A stretch of 64,000 bases of DNA from Candidatus Tokpelaia sp. JSC189 (GTDB lineage: Bacteria > Pseudomonadota > Alphaproteobacteria > Rhizobiales > Rhizobiaceae), in assembly GCA_003331045.1 (NCBI GenBank), contig QENA01000012.1, positions 62,001 to 126,000 of the forward strand, written 5' to 3'. This document shows, piece after piece, positions 34,651 to 43,845 of this stretch. The translations under genes were made by a program, and so were the position numbers. A model generated the notes under the pieces. That model saw nothing but the letters and a program-made list of their open reading frames with translations, was not told the DNA's origin and did not search any database. How positions within the stretch are numbered: the stretch's first letter is position 1; every line of letters starts with the position of its first letter.

Positions 34651-36061
34651 TATAAGATTTTATCAGGAAAATCCGTTGGTTCTGTTGCTCATGGTTTTTT
34701 CCAATAGGTTGGATATCGGATTGGCATGCATTTATACTCAGGAATTTGTTAACGCTTTCAAGTGCAGCAGTTCCTGGATTTTTGTTATAGGTCTGGCAAA
34801 GGCGATTTTCATCGGTGCCAGATAACTCTATTAGGCGCTTGATCGTTACATATCTGAGTTGTTAATGGGTTATCTCTGCCAATACGGGAAGCTGGAGGTT
34901 GGTAGCCTAAGCCCAAAGGAAGTCAATCTGCGCGTTCGTTTCTGTGGTTCCAAAGGCAGCCAGCCATAGGCTCATTCGGTTCAGATAAGTCTGGATAAAT
35001 TTCTTGGCCTTGGCATTGGTTTGCCGACCGTTAAAGTTTGGTGGAAATATGCCTGATTCTAATGGCCTGACATATGTGATCAGTAAGCTGTGCCGTTTAT
35101 CTATGAACAGACGCTTGATGCTCACGCCGATGGACCTGTAGATGCAACTACGGCAGCTTTTGAAATCCAACCTCGATCATAGCTTTTTCTTATCGGCCAG
35201 TCCTTGGGCGAAATTGATTCGAGAGTGATTTTCCATGGTGATATTAAGTATCCTTAGCCTGTCTCCTATGAGTCGTTTGGATTGCCAGTAATGTAGTATG
35301 TTGACACGGTGATATGGCCGTTTTAGTGTCTATATGCAGTAATTTCTCCAGTATGTGATGCTTGTAAAAGCGCTATTTTGTCTAGTAGGATTTGAGAATT
35401 TTCAGTCAGGTTGGATAGACCTTGCTTAGTGAGGAGGTTGCGGCTAACCCCTGGTTAACTGTGCGCCGCCCAGCGTAAGCGCTCGATACCCTGCAACAGA
35501 TCGATGTCGCTGATTTTTAGGAAGGATACCGAAAGACTTTTATTTCCAAAGGATGGAATTAATGCCAACGAAGGTTATGATACGCTTACGCTTATGGCGT
35601 TAACATCTGGCAGATTCGATACGCCTATTATTACGGGAATTTGCTGAATGATTTTTCATAGAATGTCAGCTCGGAGCTGGCTAGGGTTGATGTCAAATCT
35701 TCTTTTAAGGTAATTGCTCATTGACTAGCTGGGCTAGCTTATCAATGAGCAATGACAGCCAGAGTCCGCGATGGTTATTGATCTGGAAGTGAATAGTGAT
35801 GGCAACGGTCACAATATTTATCCGGTTCTTTTGGATGGTTTGGGTGATACGACTGTTCTGCATAATGACTGGGAAAGTATCTAAATACAGTAACTAGATG
35901 TGTCTAGTATACTTTATAATTTTTGTAGAAATAATGCTGTAAACAATTACTGATATACTAAATCATTGCACGTGACCTATTGATAAGCTTGTAAATATCG
36001 ATTGTCAGGGAACAGAAGCTTTTATTACCTGTTAAGGGAAAATATTTTAGTATTTAGACTC
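34651..36061. other. Decayed gene-poor region with unidentified coding fragments
   Basis: About 1.4 kb with no intact gene. Two plus-strand blocks look like protein: YEQTLDAHADGPVDATTAAF within 35090-35182, ending at a stop, and a 37-codon frame at 35771-35884 (VIDLEVNSDGNGHNIYPVLL followed by DGLGDTTVL). The latter vaguely resembles the start of a metallo-beta-lactamase-fold protein (IYPVLL...TVL). Neither can be assigned. An 87-codon minus frame at 34907-35170 has no recognisable features and overlaps the first block. Confidence 0.35.
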
Positions 36062-36430
36062 TAATATTGACAGCGGACGGGCGCTCTTTCCACATAAGTC
36101 CTGCGTTCCGAACAAATTTTTGCACTGTTGCTGCGTTATTGCCACCGCTAGACAACCTATGTCGAATAATCTCGCGGATATTATCTGTTTTCCACTGCTC
36201 TATTGGACAGATTTCAAAAACAAAAAAAGATCCACCATATAAAGCTTTTCCAAACCATCCTAGGCAAGATGCAGTTGGGGGCTGTCAATATAGAGCTCAT
36301 GCCATTCTTCTTTGATCGGCCATGCATCACTATTACCGTCTTTGCTTAGCTTTCTAGATTCCCCATCCTTGCCACATATTGGTTCAAGGTTTTTTGCTTC
36401 CCCATTTATCAATGGTCGGGGTCCAGAATT
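36062..36430 (-). pseudogene. Degenerate coding block beside prophage fossil
   Basis: Two successive minus-strand frames read coherently. The first gives PLINGEAKNLEPICGKDGES to KEEWHELYIDSPQLHLA and stops. After a one-base shift the second gives GWFGKALYGGSFFVFEICP to NAGLMWKERPSAVNI. Together they look like one protein of roughly 140 residues broken by a frameshift. I do not recognise the family. The position after the portal fossil and the 111-residue ORF suggests a phage gene. Confidence 0.45.
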
Positions 36431-36459
36431 GTCGCGAGATAATTTTCAAGCTTCTTTTG

Positions 36460-36795
36460 TCAGTTAGGCATAACTTCATCAAATGTGACGTTTGTTTCAT
36501 CCTTGCCATTTTCAGGCTTTGGTATGGATGATATTGCTTGTTCTATTGCTGCATCAACAAGTGTAGTTAAATCAGGGTGTTTATACATTGCAGCCACGGA
36601 CTGGGCTGCATTACGAATTTCATCTAATTCAGATTTGATACTTTTTCTGAAGCCATCAAAATCTTTCTTGCTTTCTTTTTTTTCAAGAAAATGCGCAAGT
36701 TTCTTATCCGTTTCCCTTAACTTGGTTATAAATGGGTCAACGCAGGATTTTACTATTTTAGCAAGATTACTACTCGGTATCTTCGCATCAGTCAT
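36460..36795 (-). CDS. Hypothetical protein, probable prophage remnant
   Basis: 111-residue charged, mostly helical protein (runs such as LRETDKKLAHFLEKKESKK suggest a coiled coil); no family recognised. GGAAA lies close to the ATG. The stop (TGA after DEVMPN) is followed in the same frame by 16 more open codons (QKKLENYLATILDPDH), which suggests the gene was longer and has acquired a premature stop. It lies 50 bases downstream of the phage portal fossil on the same strand, where tailed-phage maps carry head-maturation genes, but no protease or scaffold motif is visible. It may already be non-functional. Confidence 0.5.
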   Translation of the reverse strand: MTDAKIPSSNLAKIVKSCVDPFITKLRETDKKLAHFLEKKESKKDFDGFRKSIKSELDEIRNAAQSVAAMYKHPDLTTLVDAAIEQAISSIPKPENGKDETNVTFDEVMPN

Positions 36796-36845
36796 GTTTC
36801 CAGACTTTCCTTAAATGCCAATTGGACTTCTGCTTCAAAAGTGCA

Positions 36846-37130
36846 TCATTCAGCTTTCTTGAGCGCCTTTTCGTTTGTTTTTGCTGTTTGGGCATTATTA
36901 GCGCTGTTCGAAAATGGATTATCCTGAGCATCTCTCCTTGCAAGTTTAGAAAGAGCAAAATTTTTCTGTTGCAACATTTAGACTGTCACCGGCATCAATA
37001 GGCTTTAGCTCAAGTTGGCAGCTTTGTTCGTTTGGTGTAAAAATACCTTTTTACCTTATCAATTACTTCCATCTGCATAACATTATTCATGCATAGAAGA
37101 TTCTTTGTATCAAATTCCATTTCTTTTCCA
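36846..37130 (-). pseudogene. HK97-type phage portal protein, C-terminal fossil
   Basis: Three frames in order rebuild the end of an HK97-family portal protein. First comes LTGKEMEFDTKNLLCMNN (from about 37130), then GIFTPNEQSCQLELKPIDAG in a second frame to a stop at 36946, then NFALSKLARRDAQDNPFSN in a third frame to a stop at 36846. Intact portal proteins show the same succession: -FEFD-LLRMD-, GI-TPNE-R--L-PV-GGD and QN-SL--LAKRDA--DPF. At least two frameshifts separate them and the N-terminal two-thirds are missing. This is the clearest phage trace in the window. Confidence 0.75.
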
Positions 37131-37523
37131 GTTAGAATGCCAAACCCTTAATCAAGACTAAGTTCAACCGAATCCTATGAGTAATATTCGACACCGATTT
37201 TATAAGATCGGCACATGACAGGTTGAGCAGGCAAACTCAGCAGACCATTTAAGCTGCTCAATCAATAATAATCGGATTCCTAATAATCTTTTAGACATTT
37301 TCTTATGGATGGCAGGCTTCTCTTTTGCGGAAGAACTACATCAATTCATTGCAACAATTAAGACCTTTTTAAATCATTAGCTTGTTTTTCAGCTATTTCC
37401 AACTGGATAAAATACCTCCATGATACAAAGAAATTCTTCGGAAAGAATTCAATATCAGTCATGTCAAAGGATGCTTCTTTGACAAAATCAAAAAAAATTA
37501 AATACATCAACTTTACTAGAGAA
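37131..37523. other. Eroded prophage flank
   Basis: About 390 AT-rich bases between the portal fossil and tRNA-Leu. No coding block is recognisable, though the rest of the portal gene and an attachment site would be expected here. Confidence 0.35.
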
Positions 37524-37608
37524 TGGTGCAGGTGGTCGGACTCGAACCGACACTCTAAAAAGAAACGGATTTTGAGTCCGTCGCGTCTACCAATTCCGCC
37601 ACACCCGC
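37524..37608 (-). tRNA. tRNA-Leu (anticodon CAA)
   Basis: 85-base class II tRNA: acceptor GCGGGTG/CACCTGC, D arm with GGCGGAATTGGTAGACGC, anticodon loop CTCAAAA with anticodon CAA (reads UUG), a long variable arm, T arm GTCGG-TTCGAGT-CCGAC and an encoded CCA. Its 3' end faces the prophage fossil, the usual geometry for integrase-mediated insertion at a tRNA. Confidence 0.95.
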
Positions 37609-37969
37609 AAGATAAAAAAACAATCTCAAAAAATAAAATTTTATAATGAGAAGTAGGCCTGTGTCAACTGGGTTCGTATTGGCCTCTGCAAAAAATCTGT
37701 TTCTCATGCGTGAGAGAATATCATAAGAATATTCGTTTCATATAATTAGACCGGATATTCTGCTTCGTTTTTGTTCCATTATTGTGTGCTGTGGTACCCC
37801 ATTAGCTGATTCCTCCTGCTTCTGTTGACTGTATCAAGCTTAGCACACCTACCGCCAATTAAGGTTGTGATAATTCTGTATCTTGTATTTAAATTCTTGC
37901 AAATGCATTGTTAATTGTGCTTTTCATTATCTATTAAGTTCATACTTTAGACAAAAAACAGGAAAAGTT
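37609..37969. other. Spacer upstream of dsbB
   Basis: About 360 AT-rich bases holding presumably the tRNA-Leu and dsbB promoters, which face away from each other. No gene seen. Confidence 0.35.
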
Positions 37970-38524
37970 ATGATGCTGAAATCCGTATTACGGTTTCATC
38001 CAGCGCAGCGACTGGAGACAGTTCTGGCTATTTTCCTTTTCATTGCAATGTCAGGTACAGTGCTTGCTGCCTTGGGTTTTCAATATATTGGCGGATTAAT
38101 GCCGTGCAAGCTGTGTCTGATGGAGCGGTTTCCATATTATATCGGTGCGCCACTCATGTTGGTAACTGCTCTTTTATCTGCCATGCGTGTTTCTGGTATT
38201 TGTGTCTGTGGGTTTTTTATCGCAGCTTTTTTGCTGATGCTTTATGATTTTGCCTTATCTGTCTATCATGCCGGAGTGGAATGGACGTTCTGGCGTGGCC
38301 CCCTTGACTGCACATTGTCAGAATCAGGGATATCTATGCCGAAAACGATCGGCAAGCTGCTGGATGATCTCAATATGCTGCGCCCGGTTTCTTGTTCTGA
38401 GGCAGTGGGCTATTTCTTTGCTTTTTCCATGGCGGGTTGGAATGCTATTGCTGCTCTTGGCTATGCTGCTATTGCTGCTTTGGCTGTTTTTTTCAACTAT
38501 AATAGCAATTGCACCAATTATTGA
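37970..38524 (+). CDS. dsbB: Disulfide bond formation protein B
   Basis: Inner-membrane quinone-linked oxidoreductase that re-oxidises DsbA in the periplasm; 184 residues with four membrane helices. The first redox pair is in MPCKLCLMERFPYY (CxxC after helix 1). The second pair is LDCTLSESG and RPVSCSEA before helix 4. Start ATG 37970 (or the adjacent ATG 37973) follows AGGAAA; the frame is open to 37883 but the added residues are not family-like. Its 3' end overlaps the decayed iron ABC ATPase on the opposite strand. Confidence 0.92.
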   Translation: MMLKSVLRFHPAQRLETVLAIFLFIAMSGTVLAALGFQYIGGLMPCKLCLMERFPYYIGAPLMLVTALLSAMRVSGICVCGFFIAAFLLMLYDFALSVYHAGVEWTFWRGPLDCTLSESGISMPKTIGKLLDDLNMLRPVSCSEAVGYFFAFSMAGWNAIAALGYAAIAALAVFFNYNSNCTNY

Positions 38525-38890
38525 TTTCGGTGACCTTGATATCAAGATTCTTGATCGCATGCAGATAGCTAGGCTCGATAATGGTTTTAGATGCTCCACT
38601 GGCGATAATCCTAGATAATGGATGCTTTGGTCTATATGGGATTTTTTTAAACTGCGACGAGTTCGCGTACAATAAAGGCGCGATGTTACCGTATTTTCCT
38701 GTCGCAGGACGAGAAGACACTGGGCCAATTTGTCGCCCAAGGGTTTTGCCCATACCCCATGTCGCCAAACAGGGATCGTGCCTCGATCTACAGGAATAAG
38801 GCGGCTTATTATTGTCAGCAAAGTTGATTTTTCAGCGCCATTGGGGTCCATAATGGATGTCAGCCCGCTGATAAATTCGATAATAATGAA
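38493..38890 (-). pseudogene. Iron-siderophore ABC transporter ATPase fossil
   Basis: A minus-strand frame reads ISGLTSIMDPNGAEKSTLLT, TIISRLIPVDRGTI, then KPLGDKLAQCLLVLRQENTV and SHIDQSIHYLGLSPVEHL, matching FecE/YclP-type ATPases. The Walker A motif is damaged (GPNGAGKS has become DPNGAEKS). The middle of the protein, including the signature and Walker B motifs, is deleted. The C-terminus reappears in another frame as LDIKVTEINNW ending at 38493, matching the family tail (DIEVHEI-). The Walker A change and the internal deletion make it non-functional. Confidence 0.8.
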
Positions 38891-39440
38891 AAGGGCGGTA
38901 TTGAACTAGAATATCAGTTCCAGCATAAATTAGCCGCTTACCAACCTGATGATGGCAACAAGAATAATCTACTGTTACCTATGCAAGCAGTTTACCGCCA
39001 CAGAATCGCAGGATAAGCGTCTATGACGCTCCGATGTTATAGAACATGGAAGCAAGTAGCAAGCATGTCGATAATTGCCAAAGGATACGGATGAGAGAGC
39101 ATTAATAAACTAAGCAACTTTTTCGATGCAAAAGTAGTATCGCCGATGACACCTGTCGTCGTGCCGATCCGGGGTTTATAAGGGAAGAGGCAGGTTCAAA
39201 TGTGCCGGCTGTTGAGGGGTTCAGCAAAGCTAATTGTATGTCAGAGACTGTATGATAGTGTCGGCAATTGCCATGGACATTCCTAAAATAGAAAGCCAAG
39301 GCCTATATTTGAGACGCCAATAAACAGACTGATTCCTGCTAGGGTAAGAGACGATAAAAACCGGTGACGGTAACGCCCAGCGAAAGGGCTACATTTTTAA
39401 AAACAATTGCTACCACGAATTGTATAACCATAACAGAGAG
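38891..39440 (-). pseudogene. Iron-siderophore ABC transporter permease (FecCD family) fossil
   Basis: Directly upstream of the ATPase fossil on the same strand, the expected operon order. Recognisable blocks lie in different frames: SLTLAGISLFIGVSNIGL (39283-39351), LGMSMAIADTIIQSLTYN, and LALLNPSTAGTFEPASSL (within 39152-39236). They correspond to -SLFIGVS-LG-, -AGMSMAIAG-IMQ-L-RN- and -F-EPSTAGT-EAASLG- of FecCD permeases. The remaining two-thirds are not recognisable. Confidence 0.7.
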
Positions 39441-39904
39441 TAAATGGCTTGGCAATCTTTGAACAGTGCTATTGATAGTATTGCCAATCTAGATGGATAA
39501 CCGAACATAGAAAACCTTGGAGCGGAGCTCCCTTTACAAAACCTTCAAGCAAATTCTAGAGATCATGACCCGGAAAACTCGACTACCATCGACTAATCAA
39601 ACACTGGTGCATACTTCACTCTTAAGACTACTCTACATATAAGGCAGTTTGTTGAAATATTCGCCAATTTTTGGATATTTTTGCATAAATTTAATAAAAA
39701 AACATCCTTTATGGCCGCATATATCTTCACAGAATGCTGTATTTTTGTATCGAAATAATGTAAAAAACTGAAAAAGCAGATGATGGATTTAGAATATGAT
39801 TAAGTTTTAGGTAACCATGGTATCTGTAGACAGGCATTTCACATGCAGCTATTTCTGGCTGCAAGGTTGGTTCGGCTTTAGAAATCTTTATGCTCTTGAG
39901 AATT
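39441..39904. other. Decayed stretch between iron-transport and pdxY fossils
   Basis: About 460 bases with no recognisable coding block on either strand. It may contain the lost N-terminal half of pdxY and further eroded iron-transport genes. Confidence 0.35.
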
Positions 39905-40417
39905 CTGCTTATCCGGTCATAGGAGGGGGGGGTGAAAGCGGTTTTTGATATCAGTGGCCTATTGCCAAAGCAATCCGGCAGCGTCTTTTGCCCTTTGCCT
40001 TCATTATTGAATCTAACTGGGATGAGCTTGAATGGATCTATAATCGCACATTCACCACCGATGAAGATATCATTGAAGCAGCACAGCGCTTTTTCCGGTA
40101 ATTTTGATACTGACATCTGTTTTGCTTTCTCATTGAGAACAATATCGGTAATCCGCTTATAATGAAAAAACGGCATAGCTCATCGAGCGCCATTGTTTTT
40201 CCAAATCTTGTCAATGCGCTGGGTGGTTTGGCCACTTCTTTGTTTCTGGCCCGTCATGTTAAGGAGGCCGCATGGGAAAAGGCATTGCAGCTAGTAATGG
40301 CATCCATTTATGAATTTTTACATTTATACCCTTGAAATCGGGACTGATGAACTTGCGCTTGCAGATCCTGCATCCACACACATCTGTAATCATGCGCCAG
40401 ATCCCCTTTCTTTCTAG
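39905..40417 (+). pseudogene. pdxY: Pyridoxal kinase fossil
   Basis: Three plus-strand blocks in different frames match the C-terminal half of PdxY. They are IAKAIRQRLLPFAFIIESNW then ELEWI (39961-40101), LGGLATSLFLARHVKEAAWE then LQLVMASIYEFL (40162-40335), and LEIGTDELALADPASTH (40331-40417). The family equivalents are AIRDRLLPLADI-TPN-FELEWL, GTGDL-AALFLA-LL- and -GTDELALE-. A run of G at 39926-39933 lies just before the first block. The catalytic GTGD motif has become ALGG. It lies directly before the carbonic anhydrase gene, as intact pdxY does in Brucella-like genomes. Confidence 0.8.
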
Positions 40418-40445
40418 GTAAGTCTATCATAAAGGCAATATATAC

Positions 40446-41084
40446 ATGACTGATTTTCCTGAGAAATTGTTAGCAGGGTATAATAATTTTGTCACGACGC
40501 TATTCTCCAATGAGCAGCCGCGTTACCAGGAACTGGCCACCGTTGGGCAGAGTCCAGATGTACTGGTGATTGCCTGCTGTGATTCGCGGGCTGCACCAGA
40601 AATGATCTTTAATACCAAGCCGGGCGAGATTTTTGTCATGCGCAATGTGGCTAATCAAGTACCACCATTCCAGTCTGACGGAGAGTATCATGCAACATCA
40701 GCGGCTCTCGAATATGCTGTGCAGGTATTGAAAGTTCAGCATATCGTTGTTCTGGGACATGGCCGGTGTGGTGGTATCAGGGTTGTCTTGGATATGGAAA
40801 GCAAACCTTTGTCATCTGATGATTTTATTGGTCGCTGGATGGGGTTGTTGCGACCGGCAGTCGAGGTTATTTCTACCAATGCTCAGCTGACTCAGCATGA
40901 GCGTGAGATTGCGCTTGAGCGCATTTCCCTACGTTGTTCTATTGCTAATCTGCGTACCTTCCCTTGGGTCAATGCACTTGAGCGGAGAGGCAAGCTGCAT
41001 CTGCATGCTGCTTGGTTTGATATTTCATCGGGGGAACTCTGGGTGCTAGATAAGAAAACCAGCGAATTTCAGTTGTATGAATGA
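40446..41084 (+). CDS. Beta-class carbonic anhydrase
   Basis: Zinc enzyme interconverting CO2 and bicarbonate in the cytosol; 212 residues. Zinc ligands are C44 (in ACCDSR, with the D46-R48 dyad), H105 and C108 (LGHGRCGG). Length and motifs are those of Rhizobiales proteins often labelled CynT or Can. It follows the pyridoxal-kinase fossil and probably was its operon partner; it now has its own promoter or reads through from the dead gene. Confidence 0.95.
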   Translation: MTDFPEKLLAGYNNFVTTLFSNEQPRYQELATVGQSPDVLVIACCDSRAAPEMIFNTKPGEIFVMRNVANQVPPFQSDGEYHATSAALEYAVQVLKVQHIVVLGHGRCGGIRVVLDMESKPLSSDDFIGRWMGLLRPAVEVISTNAQLTQHEREIALERISLRCSIANLRTFPWVNALERRGKLHLHAAWFDISSGELWVLDKKTSEFQLYE

Positions 41085-41411
41085 CAAAAACCCTTTTCGG
41101 TACCAATTCCTATGCGGTTGCCAGACAAAGTGGTATCTGATGTAAAACCTCAGAGAGATTGTTGGGTTTAATGATATCATCTAAATTTTGTAAGATCGGA
41201 TAAATAGCAGGTGTGGGCTGTCATTCCCATGAACATTAGACTCTGTATATTGTCGAGGAAACATTGACTGCTTCATTACATCTCTTCACAAGGAGAAACG
41301 ATTCACTGAAATTGTCAGAACAACGACCTATCTTGTAAAAACCGACAGACATAAATACCTCCCGATTTTTATTGCGGAATTGAAGACTATTTGCAGTTTC
41401 TTTCAGAAAAT
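41085..41411. other. Convergent spacer between carbonic anhydrase and grpE
   Basis: About 325 bases between convergent genes. I see no clear terminator hairpin and no coding block. Confidence 0.35.
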
Positions 41412-42086
41412 TTATTCTTCTGCAGTTTCATCTGGTTGCATAATGTTCTTTGGATCACTTTTTGCCACACCAACCATGGCCGGACGCAATACCCGTTCAC
41501 CAATCACATACCCTGCTTGGACAACCTGAGTAATAGTATTGGGCGGCACACTAGGGTCAGCAACTTCAAACATTGCCTGATGAAAGTGGGGATCAAATTT
41601 CTGACCCAAAGGCTCGATCTTTTTAACATCATGACATTGTAATGCCGCCATCATGGCACGTTCTGTCATCTCGACACCCTCGGCCAGAGCTTTTAGTTTC
41701 GGATCGCTTTCGCATGCTCCTACCGGAATAGCATGAAGGGCACGTGACAAATTGTCAGATACAGAAAGCATGTCACGCGCAAAATTTGTGATGGAATAGG
41801 TTTTAGCATTGATCACATCACGTGCTGTACGGCGGCGCAAATTCTCCATATCTGCAGAAAGGCGCATGACACGATCTTTCAGCTCAGCGTTTTCTGCTTC
41901 AATGGCCAGCGAGTCAGAATTAGGCAATTCTTGGACATCGTTGGCATTTTCATATCGGGCCTCTTCCTGATCTGTGTGATTTTTCAAGAATTCACCTTCC
42001 GCACGCTCAAGAACTTCACAGTCTTTCAGATTGTTCAAGCCGGGCTGATCAAATGGATTTCCGTCAACGTTTTTTTCGTCAGGCAT
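41412..42086 (-). CDS. grpE: Nucleotide exchange factor GrpE
   Basis: Releases ADP from DnaK in the Hsp70 cycle; 224 residues. A charged N-terminal helix and coiled coil (about 60-105, [20 protein letters not shown] then RRRTARD) precede the beta-domain with [14 protein letters not shown] and [17 protein letters not shown] lies 7 bases upstream of the ATG. It is 188 bases downstream of hrcA on the same strand, a frequent alphaproteobacterial pair. Confidence 0.96.
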   Translation of the reverse strand: MPDEKNVDGNPFDQPGLNNLKDCEVLERAEGEFLKNHTDQEEARYENANDVQELPNSDSLAIEAENAELKDRVMRLSADMENLRRRTARDVINAKTYSITNFARDMLSVSDNLSRALHAIPVGACESDPKLKALAEGVEMTERAMMAALQCHDVKKIEPLGQKFDPHFHQAMFEVADPSVPPNTITQVVQAGYVIGERVLRPAMVGVAKSDPKNIMQPDETAEE

Positions 42087-42274
42087 AAGATTCCTATATC
42101 TGCTAACAGTACAATTACTCTAGATGTTGAGGTTTGCAATGCAAAAGTCAAGACCGATTTTGCATCATCTTTGTTCAAAATTCAACCCATCATGGTTTTC
42201 CAATACATTTTAGTACAAAACAATCTGTTTATACTGCTGTTAAGCAGATAGTTTTAATAAACTTTCTAAAAATT

Positions 42275-43345
42275 TTACCGCAACAGCTGAGATATAAGCT
42301 GTGCAGTATAATCCACCATCGGCACAATACGTGCATAGTTGAGCCGTGTCGGCCCGATAACTCCAAGTGCTCCGATAACACGTTGTTCTGCATCGCGATA
42401 GGGGGAAACAACAAGCGATGAACCTGAAAGGGAGAACAGCTTGTTTTCTGAGCCGATAAAAATCCGCACACCGTGGCCTGTTTCTACTAAGTCAAGAAGC
42501 TGAATCATGCTGTCTCTTGTCTCTAGATCATTAAAAAGATTCCGTAGGCGCTTCAGATCCTGCTCTGCATGAATATCTTTCAGAAGGTTGGCACGTCCAT
42601 GTACAATCAGACGGACTGGCTGGTCATTGTTCGTGCTATCCCATGCAGCAAGCCCAGCTTCCACAAGCTGACGGGAAAGTTCATTCAGTTCCATGCGAAT
42701 CTGATCGCGCATATGGGTAATTTCCAAACGGGCATCATTCAGATTATACCCCTGAATATGTGTGTTGAGATAATTGGATGCCTCTGTAAGTTGTATTTGG
42801 GTAACACCGGATGGCAGTTCGATAATACGGTTTTCAACATCACCATTCTGTGTGACAAGCACTACAAGCGCGCGCCGGAAATCAAGTTGCACAAATTCGA
42901 TATGTTTAAGCAGACCTTCAGCCTTGATGGTCAGAACAAGCCCTGCCCCGTGTGAAAGGGCCGATAATATTTGGCTTGCTTCTATCAGAAATTGCTCGAC
43001 TGTCTGACTACTGCCTGCTGCATGGACCTGCATTTCAATGGATTTGCGTTCTTCAGGCGACAGGTCGCTGATTTCCATAAAGGCATCAATAAAAAACCGA
43101 AGGCCTGATTGTGTCGGCATCCGCCCTGCTGAAATATGTGGTGCATAGATCAGGCCCAGCCGTTCAAGATCGCTCATGACATTGCGGATCGTAGCAGGGG
43201 AAAGTGATTGCGACAGGCTGCGTGAAAGATTGCGCGATCCCACAGGATCGCCATCATGCAGATAGCTTTCAACAATACGCCTGAATATTTCACATGAGCG
43301 TTCGTTCATCAATTCTAGAGTATAATTCAAGGGAGAGGATTTCAT
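42275..43345 (-). CDS. hrcA: Heat-inducible transcription repressor HrcA
   Basis: Repressor that binds CIRCE and needs GroE for activity; 356 residues from ATG 43345 (a TTG two codons earlier is also possible). The N-terminal winged helix shows PVGSRNLSRSLSQSLSPATI then RNVMSDLERLGLI (about 35-68), followed by PHISAGRMPTQSGLRFF. The C-terminal effector domain ends in GALGVIGPTRLNYARIVPMV. A matching CIRCE site controls groES-groEL at 6.2 kb. No CIRCE copy is visible upstream of hrcA itself, so autoregulation is not supported. Confidence 0.97.
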   Translation of the reverse strand: MKSSPLNYTLELMNERSCEIFRRIVESYLHDGDPVGSRNLSRSLSQSLSPATIRNVMSDLERLGLIYAPHISAGRMPTQSGLRFFIDAFMEISDLSPEERKSIEMQVHAAGSSQTVEQFLIEASQILSALSHGAGLVLTIKAEGLLKHIEFVQLDFRRALVVLVTQNGDVENRIIELPSGVTQIQLTEASNYLNTHIQGYNLNDARLEITHMRDQIRMELNELSRQLVEAGLAAWDSTNNDQPVRLIVHGRANLLKDIHAEQDLKRLRNLFNDLETRDSMIQLLDLVETGHGVRIFIGSENKLFSLSGSSLVVSPYRDAEQRVIGALGVIGPTRLNYARIVPMVDYTAQLISQLLR

Positions 43346-43845
43346 TATCAAAGCCTGACATATACGTTGTTTCCTTAATTATAAGTTTTTGCAAAACCGG
43401 TCAAATTACTTTGGGATATTCTATAAAACCATCTATCCTAACTGTTTAGTGATGAGATATTATAGGTTTTCTGATATCCAAAGACAAAACACTGAACCAG
43501 CTCTCTCTTGGAATAAAGTGGCTTTAAACGTCAAACGGACGAAGATGCGCAGCTAGGAATTCCTTGCCCAGATGCAGCAGGTTGATGTGCACGATGTGAG
43601 GCAAGTTGCGCAGTTGCTGCACGGCTAGGGAGCTCCGTATGCCACAGACTACTAAGGGCAAGTGAAAAATGTTGATCAAAATCTAATCTTCAGATGGTAT
43701 CCATACCAGTTGCGGTCTGTAAATCTCTAAGTTGTAGGACGCTTTATTTAAGGGTTCAAAATTTTCATTACTAATTTAGTAATTCCAATTACGGTAGAAA
43801 TGTTTTAATTTTCAGGATAATCAAAATAAGAGGGAAGGTTTGTTT
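43346..43845. other. Divergent promoter region between hrcA and rph
   Basis: About 500 bases separating divergent hrcA and rph. It should hold both promoters. The middle (43540-43640) is less AT-rich than its flanks and might be residue of a lost gene, but I recognise nothing. Confidence 0.35.

Noticed and set aside
34344-34655. 103-codon plus-strand frame
   Set aside because: Antisense to the mbfA ferritin-like fossil; recognisable homology is on the minus strand only.
39727-40176. 149-codon minus-strand frame
   Set aside because: Overlaps the plus-strand pyridoxal kinase fossil, whose conserved blocks explain the sequence.
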